Part shown: piece by piece, positions 1-6,053 of the stretch
How the letters are laid out: the number at the start of each line of letters is the position of its first letter
How positions within the stretch are numbered: position 1 is the first letter of the stretch
Assembly (NCBI GenBank): GCA_024275615.1
Contig: JAJRYU010000461.1
Location: forward strand, 1-12,566
DNA: 12,566 nt
Direction: 5' to 3'
DNA from: Planctomycetota bacterium
Lineage (GTDB): Bacteria; Planctomycetota; GCA-002687715; DRQF01
The notes under the pieces: model-generated
Seen by the model: the letters and a program-made list of their open reading frames with translations, nothing else
What the model was told of the DNA's origin: nothing
Database searches by the model: none
Program-made: the position numbers and the translations under genes

Positions 1-327
1 GGGAGCGATGCTGAGAACAGGATGGGCGAACCGCACGTCTTTCTGCAACCGTAGCCACCGCACAAGATCGTCCCGTGCCCCCAAAGATGCGGCAACAACA
101 ACGGTCCGCCTTTCGGGGAAACTCTCGACCTGTTTGCTGATAAGGCGATCTGCTTTCTCGATCAGGCCAGCCGCATCGGTCGCACTGCGAAAACCGAAAA
201 CAACAAAGCTCTCACTCACAGTCAGTGCAAAGTCATGGCCACCGAGTTTCATGGTCCGAGACTCTTGACTCCATGCAAAAGAAGCAAGACAACAAATTGT
301 GGCAAGAAAAATAGTCGCCCTTGGCAT
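1..327 (-). CDS. Exported protein, N-terminal fragment (possible subtilase-type precursor), cut by window edge
   Basis: Only the first 109 residues are in the window; the reading frame is open through base 1. Residues 1-20 form a signal peptide (MPR, then a hydrophobic core ATIFLATICCLASFA, cleavage near AWS-Q), so the product is exported. The rest is a small alpha/beta domain ending in DVRFAHPVLSIAP. A segment like 'V.FAHPVL' with a preceding helix (LVRWLRLQKD) is often seen at the end of the N-terminal prodomain of secreted subtilisin-like (S8) peptidases, but the catalytic domain, if any, lies outside the window, so that reading is an inference. An ATG 12 bases upstream at 339 is also in frame. 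I chose 327 because a GGAG sits 6 bases before it and it gives the cleaner signal peptide. The gene lies behind the terminator at 440-472, so it probably has its own promoter. Confidence 0.62.
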   Translation of the reverse strand, partial: MPRATIFLATICCLASFAWSQESRTMKLGGHDFALTVSESFVVFGFRSATDAAGLIEKADRLISKQVESFPERRTVVVAASLGARDDLVRWLRLQKDVRFAHPVLSIAP

Positions 328-333
328 TCCAGA

Positions 334-337
334 CTCC
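334..337 (-). promoter_or_regulatory. Ribosome binding site deciding the start at 327
   Basis: On the minus strand GGAG lies 6 bases upstream of the ATG at 327. The alternative in-frame ATG at 339 has no purine-rich Shine-Dalgarno sequence before it and actually overlaps this site. This favours 327 as the translation start. Confidence 0.5.
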
Positions 338-439
338 ATATGGATTTTCTTATCGACCGCAAAAGGCATCGTACTTGCCACGCCTTTGAGATCGAAAAAC
401 AAACCATTTGAATATAAACCCAAGAACGCGCATGAGACG

Positions 440-472
440 AAAAAAAACGGCGACCACTGCGGTGGCCGCCGT
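440..472 (-). terminator. Rho-independent terminator of the small polar protein gene
   Basis: Read on the minus strand, an 11-base arm (ACGGCGGCCAC, 472-462), a 4-base loop (461-458) and the complementary arm GTGGTCGCCGT (457-447, one G-U wobble) are followed by a run of eight T that begins within the last stem base (447-440). This is a GC-rich stem with a U tract, 24 bases after the stop codon at 497. It supports the minus-strand gene at 497-934 and separates it from the exported protein gene at 327. Confidence 0.93.
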
Positions 473-496
473 CAAGGAACAACGGGTATCGGGGTG

Positions 497-934
497 TTAA
501 GCATAGACGTCAACATTCCTGCCAAGATCATCAGGAGTTCCGTCCTGGTTGCGCCGAGGCACTTTTGGCTCCGGCTCATCCAAGATGGGCTTGCTTCGCT
601 TCACTGTGGGTTTGCCCTCCGCTTCGAAGATCGGCTCGGTATCGCCGATTTCGCTGGGAGCGCGAAACTTCACTTTCGGGCGCAGAGGTTCCTCTTCGGT
701 GGCGTCCGTGCGAGAACGCTTGCCGTTTCGGCTATCTCCAGCCTTTGCCTTTAAACCTACCGGATCCCGTCTTCGACGGTCTCCAGCCGCCTCATTGGCG
801 GACCCGCGACTGAATGCGGCGTCCTCGCTATTGCGAGATCGCGTAGAAAGATCTGATACGCGTGCAGGGCTGGATACCTTGCTGACGCGGTTTACACCAA
901 TCGACGCCGCTCCTATGGAGACTGGGTCGAACAT
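497..934 (-). CDS. Small polar, probably disordered protein of unknown function
   Basis: This is a 145-residue protein that I do not recognise. It starts MFDPVSIGAASIGVNRVSKV, a short mildly hydrophobic stretch, followed by about 110 residues dominated by Arg, Lys, Asp, Glu, Ser and Pro. It contains no Cys or Trp and only one Tyr, which is typical of an intrinsically disordered chain. Basic clusters (RRRR near 53-56, KRSR near 72-75) precede acidic/proline-rich stretches (EEEP near 80-83, LDEPEPKVP near 118-126). It ends in NVDVYA. No signal peptide or membrane segment is visible. The start at 934 is preceded by GGGG with a 6-base gap. In-frame ATGs further up (946, 1012) lack such a site and would read through a hairpin at 961-985. 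The strong terminator 24 bases after the stop is the best evidence that this is a real transcript. A long open frame on the other strand (549-959) is probably its shadow. Confidence 0.68.
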   Translation of the reverse strand: MFDPVSIGAASIGVNRVSKVSSPARVSDLSTRSRNSEDAAFSRGSANEAAGDRRRRDPVGLKAKAGDSRNGKRSRTDATEEEPLRPKVKFRAPSEIGDTEPIFEAEGKPTVKRSKPILDEPEPKVPRRNQDGTPDDLGRNVDVYA

Positions 935-960
935 AATTAGCCCCATGTACAATTTGTAGT

Positions 961-985
961 GGTTCAGCTCAATCCGAGCCGAACC
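961..985 (-). promoter_or_regulatory. Imperfect hairpin in the leader of the small polar protein gene
   Basis: The arms GGTTC-A-GCTC and GAGC-C-GAACC pair over nine base pairs with one A-C mismatch around a 5-base loop (971-975). It lies 26 bases upstream of the ATG at 934, so if transcribed it would sit in the 5' leader. It has no U tract on the minus strand and is therefore not an obvious terminator. Its function is unknown. Confidence 0.4.
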
Positions 986-1293
986 CAAAAAGTCCAGTGA
1001 AGCGTACCCCAAGTCTCATCTCGAGGTCGTGAAAACTAATTCTGAAGAGAACTCAAACAATGGGGTAAACCAGTCGAAGAAACAAAAGAGGCAGCCAACC
1101 TCACCCAGGTCATCGCTTAGTTGATGGGGTGAATGAAGTCTGTCTTCTGCCAAAACCATGAGTGCATAAAACTCTGAACACAAATTGTAGTCGAGATACC
1201 TTCCCGCGACTGTCTAATGATTTGAACCCAGAAGACCTATATTGTGGTACTATGGCAAACGAACACCCGGGATTGGTCACGATGAGTGCGCCT

Positions 1294-1308
1294 GCTCTGA
1301 TTGAGAGC
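1294..1308 (-). other. Short hairpin in the 3' region of the thioredoxin-fold gene
   Basis: Perfect 5-base arms (GCTCT / AGAGC) flank a 5-base loop. It follows the stronger hairpin at 1319-1340 when read along the minus-strand transcript, and there is no U tract. It is weak on its own and is listed because of the tandem arrangement. Confidence 0.25.
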
Positions 1309-1318
1309 GAGAAGGTGT

Positions 1319-1340
1319 CGGCTCCTTGCTGAAGGAGCCG
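1319..1340 (-). terminator. Strong hairpin after the thioredoxin-fold gene, atypical terminator candidate
   Basis: Perfect 9-base arms (CGGCTCCTT / AAGGAGCCG) enclose a 4-base loop, 55 bases downstream of the stop codon at 1396 on the minus strand. The sequence following it on that strand (GACACCTTCTCGC) is pyrimidine-rich but lacks a true T run, so it may be an imperfect terminator or a 3'-end stabilising stem. There is no gene on the plus strand that it could serve equally well. Confidence 0.45.
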
Positions 1341-1395
1341 CGGCCCACTCATCTGGCCTGTCCTACCTATTCCCAATCCCCAATAGATCGAGTTC

Positions 1396-2745
1396 CTATC
1401 GCCAGCGTTTGATTTGATTCCTGACGATCTTGTCTTTGGTGTAAAGTGGGGCCAGAGCCTTTCGCATCCTCCTCCACGCTCCTTTTCCACCGCCTTTGCC
1501 ACCTTTGCCCCCACCCCCAGCTTTTTTCTGACCGCGCATGGCCTGTTTGGCGAAACCAGCAAGCATCACCAATTGGTGGTTTTTCTCGCCTTCAACGAGA
1601 GCATTGACTTGGGGGATTAGCTCTGCATTTTTGCTTGTCATATAGGCAAAGAGGATGGCAGTTCGCGGCGCTACGCCCTTGGCGTCTTTTTGCCAACGCT
1701 CACTGAGTTTGTCTTGAACGTCTTTCTCATCCAAGAAGTACCCCAAAGACATGTAGGCCGCGAGGCGCATGATTTCCTTCTTGTTCTCGGTGTGAGAAAA
1801 AAGCAAATCCTTCACTTTGGGTTCCCCCGCACCACAAGGACCTAAGGCCCGCAGTATGTCTTTTCGCAGCTCTTTGTTTTTCTTCTTGGTGTGCTCGAAT
1901 AGGTACAGCAGTGGATCTGTAGCATCAGCGGCTTTCATTTCTTCCAAAGTCACAACTGCACAATTCTTGATGAATACCGACCTATCTGACAACCATTTGA
2001 TCGCAGTTGCAGAAGCGTGGGAGAACGCGTCACTGCCCATGGCACGAATGCAAATCCCCCGATCTTCTTCTTTCTTGAGGCCCTGGATCGTCATGTACAA
2101 AGTCTCCGTCTTTCTCTCATTTTCAAATTCGAGAATGGCTTTGACTGCGGCTTCTTTGTCTTTGACGTTGCCTTTTCTTACCCGCTTGAAGAGCTTTTGA
2201 GTCGAGGCATCCATGCCGTCAACGACTTTGGCACCGTAGTGAACCAAGGCTCGGTCCAAAAGATCGAGGAAAGCCTTCTTCTTGAGTTCGTAGATCTTCT
2301 TCATGAAGATTTCGCCGTCACTGCCGACAAAAATGTGATTGGGGACCTTCACCTCTGTCTTGTCGAAGAAACGATCGCGAACATCACGCTCATTCTTCAT
2401 GAGAGTCTTGCAGCTCACCGTCTTGAACATGAAGCTGACGGGCTCTTCCTTCCCGGCGATCATCTTCATGACTTCGGTGTGTCTGTCGACGCAGGTCGGA
2501 AGAACAACAAAATCCCGTAATTTCGCGACAACGTCGGGATCGGTATAGATGTTGCTGAGCATCCTCTTGCACGCGATCTCCGTGCTTGTATGCATGGTGA
2601 TGAGAAGAGGTTTGTTTTCAGCTTTCGATCGGCTCAAAGCCGCTTCTAAGCTTGATTCCCACGCGACGCCAGCTTGGGCAGTCAGTGTCAATCCCATGCT
2701 GGCTAGGAGGAGTAAGACAACGAGGTAGTTCCGTATACGCATCAT
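1396..2745 (-). CDS. Exported thioredoxin-fold protein with helical-repeat (HEAT-like) C-terminal part
   Basis: This is a 449-residue protein. Residues 1-25 are a signal peptide (hydrophobic core LVVLLLLASMGLTLTAQA). Residues 26-170 resemble a thioredoxin-like domain: W29, a helix ending in ENKPLLITMH (43-52), the active-site helix region TEIACKRM (55-62), and VPNHIFVGSDGE (134-145) with the probable cis-Pro at P135. The usual CxxC is E56-I-A-C59, so only the second cysteine remains and ordinary disulfide oxidoreductase activity is unlikely. Residues 180-400 are a run of amphipathic helices of about 35-40 residues, like HEAT/armadillo repeats, suggesting protein binding. The C-terminus (405-449) is very rich in Gly, Lys and Arg. 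An in-frame GTG at 2760 is possible, but ATG 2745 has GAAGG 5 bases upstream. ATG 2742 is also possible. It is divergent from the DUF4920 gene across 147 bases. The specific role is unknown. Confidence 0.88.
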   Translation of the reverse strand: MMRIRNYLVVLLLLASMGLTLTAQAGVAWESSLEAALSRSKAENKPLLITMHTSTEIACKRMLSNIYTDPDVVAKLRDFVVLPTCVDRHTEVMKMIAGKEEPVSFMFKTVSCKTLMKNERDVRDRFFDKTEVKVPNHIFVGSDGEIFMKKIYELKKKAFLDLLDRALVHYGAKVVDGMDASTQKLFKRVRKGNVKDKEAAVKAILEFENERKTETLYMTIQGLKKEEDRGICIRAMGSDAFSHASATAIKWLSDRSVFIKNCAVVTLEEMKAADATDPLLYLFEHTKKKNKELRKDILRALGPCGAGEPKVKDLLFSHTENKKEIMRLAAYMSLGYFLDEKDVQDKLSERWQKDAKGVAPRTAILFAYMTSKNAELIPQVNALVEGEKNHQLVMLAGFAKQAMRGQKKAGGGGKGGKGGGKGAWRRMRKALAPLYTKDKIVRNQIKRWR

Positions 2746-2750
2746 AATGA

Positions 2751-2758
2751 CCTTCTTC
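2751..2758 (-). promoter_or_regulatory. Ribosome binding site deciding the start at 2745
   Basis: On the minus strand GAAGAAGG ends 5 bases before the ATG at 2745 and 8 bases before the adjacent ATG at 2742. It overlaps the alternative GTG start at 2760, which has no comparable site upstream, so the ATG pair is the more likely initiation point. Confidence 0.5.
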
Positions 2759-2892
2759 ACTCACGTAGAATTCCGCATGAGGTTGGCGTGATGGTGTTAA
2801 AACCCGCAGGACTGCTTCAAGTTACGACCATATTGCCCCATTTTTGCCTTAAGCGCTAAGATCCCTGTCCGATTCAAATTTGGAGAAACAGA

Positions 2893-3801
2893 ATGTTCCG
2901 CAGAATTGCCCTCATGACCTTGCTTTGCCTGTGTTCCACGTTGTTTGCCCATGCCCAAGAGACGCGTCCAGCGTCACGCCCCACGTCCAAACCGACCTCT
3001 AAACCCACAAAGGCGCTGGCAGCCAAGAAATGGGTTGATGAAATGGCCACGCCTATCAAGATCGGCAAGAAGGGGGATTGGGCCGAATACGGCAGCCCCA
3101 TTAAGATGAAAGCCCAGACATCGCTCAAAGCCATCGCCAATGCGCCAACCAACTTCAAAGACAAGGTTGTCCTCCTTCGAGGAACGATCAGCAAGATCTG
3201 CACGAAGAAAGGCTGCTGGCTGCGTATGCGCGACCAAGGCGAGGAGATCTTTGTCAAATTCAAAGACTACGCCTTTTTTGCACCACGCAACCTCTCTGGG
3301 CACAATGTCTTGTTGGAGGGCAAAGTGACTTTCGAAACTGTCAAAGAAGCTGAAAGACGGCACATGGCGGAAGATGCTGGGAAGAGCCCAGAGGAGATCG
3401 CCAAGATCAAAGGGGACGAAAAGGAAATCCGCATGATGGCTCATGCCATGCGCATCATGGAGCCACAAGCCTCGAGAAACGCACAGATGGTCATGATCGG
3501 TGAGCACGATAACACCCAACGTCTTTACTCTTTGGAAAAAATAGTCGCGGATTCGAAGGCCTACTTAGGTAAGGAGATTGATGTGGCAGGCCAACTTGTT
3601 GCCGTCAACGCCAACTCCTTTGTCATTGAATCCAACGGCAAACGCCTGAGTTTGCGGTTCACTAATCCCCGGCCCGATCTCAAGTTGATTGTCTTGCTGA
3701 AAGCGTCTTCTCGCCCGGCTTTCGTCCGAGCTCATGGCAAGCTCATTGAAAAAGAAGGTAAACGCGAACTCGCGGTCATGACGGCTTCCGTCGTCTACTA
3801 G
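2893..3801 (+). CDS. Exported DUF4920-domain protein with additional C-terminal OB-like domain
   Basis: This is a 302-residue protein. Residues 1-22 are a signal peptide (core ALMTLLCLCSTLFAHA), followed by a Pro/Ser/Thr linker ETRPASRPTSKPTSKPTK typical of exported planctomycete proteins. Residues 65-190 match DUF4920: a beta-rich fold starting EYGSPI, then VVLLRGTISKICTKKGCWLRM with the family's Cys pair (C103, C108) and GCW signature, VKFKDYAFFAP, GHNVLLEGKV, and the closing MAEDAGKSPEEIAKIKG. The family has no established function; the conserved cysteines suggest metal or redox chemistry outside the cytoplasm, which is inference. Residues 211-302 form a second beta-rich block (LGKEIDVAGQLVAV, FVIESNGKRLSLRF) that looks like an OB fold and is not part of the usual single-domain protein. 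GGAG lies 7 bases before the ATG. A weak promoter candidate (TTGCCC at 2833, TAAGAT at 2857, 18-base gap) lies just upstream. Confidence 0.92.
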   Translation: MFRRIALMTLLCLCSTLFAHAQETRPASRPTSKPTSKPTKALAAKKWVDEMATPIKIGKKGDWAEYGSPIKMKAQTSLKAIANAPTNFKDKVVLLRGTISKICTKKGCWLRMRDQGEEIFVKFKDYAFFAPRNLSGHNVLLEGKVTFETVKEAERRHMAEDAGKSPEEIAKIKGDEKEIRMMAHAMRIMEPQASRNAQMVMIGEHDNTQRLYSLEKIVADSKAYLGKEIDVAGQLVAVNANSFVIESNGKRLSLRFTNPRPDLKLIVLLKASSRPAFVRAHGKLIEKEGKRELAVMTASVVY

Positions 3802-3846
3802 CCCGCAACATTCAGATTGCCATTGGGGCACACTGAACAAGGTGGG

Positions 3847-4803
3847 CTATCCTTCCGGTATTCGTATGGTCTTCAGGTCTTCCCCTGATCGAAAAAGAGG
3901 AAGACCTGGGATTAGCCGTCCCTCTACTTGTAAATCGCAAACTCCGAGTTCCCCCGCTGCGCCATTTTTCTCGACCAGCCATGTTGGCAACACGACTTGG
4001 AATTCACCCATTTCATTTGTCCGCGCTCGCAACCCAGGGTTGGGCCCGATCTCATAGGGTGCCAAGAATCTCACAGCCACGTTCTCTATGGCCCTGCCGG
4101 TGGGGTCCTCAATGCGGCCCGCCAGAAAAGTACGCTTCAATCTTCTTGCAACTGCTTTGAGATCGGCTTCGATGTCGATTTCCACACGGTCTCCTGCCCC
4201 GGTGCTCATGCCGGTGGCCACGAGACGCAGAGTCGCGCCACAAGGAACACCGGACAAGGTAAGGTCGGCGAAACCCCGGCTTGCCCGGCATGACGTGCGG
4301 CCAGAATCTCCAGGGCTCACAAGGCCAGTACCAAAGAGGTGCCAATTCCAAACCACCAAGACATTCTCACCGGCCATCGTCGAGAAACCGACTCGAACCG
4401 TTCGTAGTTCATCTTTGGCAGTCAATCGAATGCGCTGAACCTTCTGGATGGATATCCAAGACTCTGGTATTCGCCAATCGATGGCCACGAAGTCTTCGTG
4501 GCGAATCCTGAGACGATATGGAAACCCCTCAAGGCGAAAGAACGGCAAAGCCACCTTCCCTGCGCCGTTGGTTTGTCCCGAGTGCACAACACGGCCGGGA
4601 GCGGTCAAGGTCACCAAGGCACCGGCAATGCCAGTTTGATCGTCGTAGCCAACGACTTGAAATTTGATTTCAGCTTGTGATCTGCTCGACGATCCATTGC
4701 CGTCGGGAGAGTGTTGTCTGGCTTGGCGCTCAAAAATCGAACTTTGGGACAAGCTCAAGAACAACACCAGGAGTCCAATCGAAACTGCAATTCTCAACTT
4801 CAT
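3847..4803 (-). CDS. Exported protein with two carboxypeptidase-regulatory-like (beta-sandwich) domains
   Basis: This is a 318-residue protein. Residues 1-21 are a signal sequence or N-terminal anchor (MKLR, then AVSIGLLVLFLSLS), followed by a polar Ser/Gly/Gln linker to about 45. Residues 46-105 (KFQVVGYDDQTGIAGALVTL, then TNGAGKVALPF, then PYRLRIRHEDF) follow the pattern of a carboxypeptidase regulatory-like domain: 'V.D..tg.pi.ga.V.l', a 'T...G.....l' turn, and a final 'Y.l.i...gf'. Residues 226-290 repeat it (FLAGRIEDPTGRAIENVAV, RTNEMGEFQVVLP). The 130-215 region is also beta-rich and may be a third, diverged sandwich. Such domains usually act as surface or periplasmic scaffolds; no catalytic residues are evident. 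ATG 4803 is chosen over upstream in-frame starts (to 4875) because it opens the signal sequence and has GAGGGA about 8 bases upstream. It converges on the DUF4920 gene with a 45-base gap lacking a clear terminator. Confidence 0.87.
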   Translation of the reverse strand: MKLRIAVSIGLLVLFLSLSQSSIFERQARQHSPDGNGSSSRSQAEIKFQVVGYDDQTGIAGALVTLTAPGRVVHSGQTNGAGKVALPFFRLEGFPYRLRIRHEDFVAIDWRIPESWISIQKVQRIRLTAKDELRTVRVGFSTMAGENVLVVWNWHLFGTGLVSPGDSGRTSCRASRGFADLTLSGVPCGATLRLVATGMSTGAGDRVEIDIEADLKAVARRLKRTFLAGRIEDPTGRAIENVAVRFLAPYEIGPNPGLRARTNEMGEFQVVLPTWLVEKNGAAGELGVCDLQVEGRLIPGLPLFRSGEDLKTIRIPEG

Positions 4804-5040
4804 GCATGAATTCCCTCGACAGCTTTCCCGCTCGAATCGCCGACAAGTCGTTAGTCGACGACAATTCGCTGGCAAAGAAGCCTGTTTGGAGCAGAAATGG
4901 TGTCACTCTGGGAGGATAGACGCCGAGAAGCCATGAAGTGGACCGGGTTTTCTCTGGGACCGTACCGGATCCTGAATAGAATGTTGGCAGTCAGCGCTGC
5001 TGCATGCCGTTCCCATTGAAAAGCCGAGACCGAGCCAATT

Positions 5041-6015
5041 ATGACCGCCGACGACAAACAAGATGAAAGTCTGCTCGACCGCGAAGCACGCTTCTGGGAC
5101 GAGCAGGAGGAGGCGATCGAGGATCTCTATGCCAAGCCTCACGACTGGCGGTTTATCCCTGAGATCGCCGACTTTGTCATCAAACCCAAGGTCAAAGCGC
5201 TCCTTCGCATCATTAGCGAGAGGCGAGCGGAGGTGAATTCGATCTTGGATATTGGCTGCGGTAACGGTTGGTTTTGCCACAGCTGTGCCGACGGCGGCAT
5301 CAAGGCCTATGGCGTGGATATCTCGCCGAAGAAAGTGGAAGCCGCCAAGATTGCCGCCGAAGAGCGAGGTGTCGGTCAACTTTGCCACTTCATGGCTTCC
5401 GACATCATGGAACTCGAGCTGCCAGAAAAGGTCGACATGATCACGGCACACGGGAGCTTGCACCACCTGCCGGACCTAGAAGACAAGCTCCCCATTCTCA
5501 TTGACCGCTTCTTGAAACCAGATGGTCTCATGCTCTTTGTTGAACCGCACCATGAAGGCATGTCGCCCGGCATTCAAAAAATCGTCTACGGCTGCGCCAG
5601 TTCAAAGCTCATGGGCAATTGGTTTGACAAGGAACACTACCTACGTGTTCGTGGCGAAGATGGCGGCAGTGTCCCGGAGGCTGCGGCTTCTGAGAGCGAA
5701 ATAGAAATACCCGTGGGTTCCGAGTCCTTCAATCTCAGGAGTGAAAGCCCTGCCGGATTGGAGTTCCTAGGAGAAGAACCTGACATGGGCGCCATCGTCC
5801 AGAGAGACTATGATCTCATCGAAGAGAAGTATTTTCACTACATGTCTGGCCACCTAACCAACGCCTTTTACACCTACATGAAACCAGCATGGGTCCGAGC
5901 TCTTTGGCGCCTTTTCCTACCCTTTACGATTTGGCTCGACGACCGCCTGTGTCGGAAGCAAAAATACAACCAATATGCCGAGGAAGGCCTCTGGTTGCTT
6001 AAGCGTCGCAGCTAA
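5041..6015 (+). CDS. Class I SAM-dependent methyltransferase
   Basis: This is a 324-residue cytoplasmic enzyme predicted to transfer a methyl group from S-adenosylmethionine; the acceptor is not identifiable. Motif I is ILDIGCGNGWF (68-78). The acidic residue ending strand 2 is D93 in YGVDIS, which should bind the SAM ribose. MASDIMEL (118-125) fits the adenine-contacting loop, and DMITAHGSLHHLPD (132-145) the strand 4 region with the common HH. LKPDGLMLFVEPHHEG (158-173) is strand 5. Residues 205-250 are a Gly/Ser/Glu-rich, probably flexible insertion. The C-terminal part (255-324, with KPAWVRALWRLFLPFTIWLD) is aromatic-rich and may cap the active site or touch the membrane. Similar proteins modify sugars or lipids in envelope biogenesis, which is only a guess here. 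No good Shine-Dalgarno precedes the ATG, but it opens the conserved N-terminus and no better start exists. The following exported gene starts 38 bases later. Confidence 0.9.
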   Translation: MTADDKQDESLLDREARFWDEQEEAIEDLYAKPHDWRFIPEIADFVIKPKVKALLRIISERRAEVNSILDIGCGNGWFCHSCADGGIKAYGVDISPKKVEAAKIAAEERGVGQLCHFMASDIMELELPEKVDMITAHGSLHHLPDLEDKLPILIDRFLKPDGLMLFVEPHHEGMSPGIQKIVYGCASSKLMGNWFDKEHYLRVRGEDGGSVPEAAASESEIEIPVGSESFNLRSESPAGLEFLGEEPDMGAIVQRDYDLIEEKYFHYMSGHLTNAFYTYMKPAWVRALWRLFLPFTIWLDDRLCRKQKYNQYAEEGLWLLKRRS

Positions 6016-6053
6016 CCCGATCGCATTCTGGCAGAAAATAATGAGGGAGTTCC

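Larger units (their letters stand above)
935..1395. other. 461-base gene-poor region with hairpins
   Basis: No convincing coding sequence is present: open frames crossing here are extensions of neighbouring genes in the wrong frame or a few codons long. The region must hold the promoter of the 497-934 gene and the 3' untranslated region of the 1396-2745 gene. It contains an imperfect hairpin at 961-985, a small hairpin at 1294-1308 and a strong hairpin at 1319-1340. I could not fold a tRNA or recognise a known riboswitch. Confidence 0.6.

Noticed and set aside
249..482. Minus-strand open frame across the terminator region
   Set aside because: It overlaps the exported protein gene in a different frame and runs through the intrinsic terminator at 440-472.
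549..959. 136-codon open frame on the plus strand
   Set aside because: It lies antisense to the 497-934 gene, which has a terminator placed for it, a ribosome site and a sensible composition. The plus-strand product looks like a reverse-frame shadow.
292..1188. Three copies of the 9-mer ACAAATTGT or its reverse complement (292-300, 949-957, 1180-1188)
   Set aside because: Short, AT-rich and irregularly placed, one copy inside a coding region; chance is the simplest explanation.
1200..1260. GGTTCAAATC on the minus strand, like a tRNA T-loop
   Set aside because: The flanking bases do not pair into a T-arm and no acceptor, D or anticodon stem could be built around it.
1110..1562. 150-codon open frame on the minus strand
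   Set aside because: It overlaps the end of the thioredoxin-fold gene in another frame, has no recognisable feature and contains the hairpins at 1294-1340.
2017..2520. 167-codon open frame on the plus strand
   Set aside because: It lies fully inside the thioredoxin-HEAT gene on the opposite strand, without a ribosome site or family resemblance.
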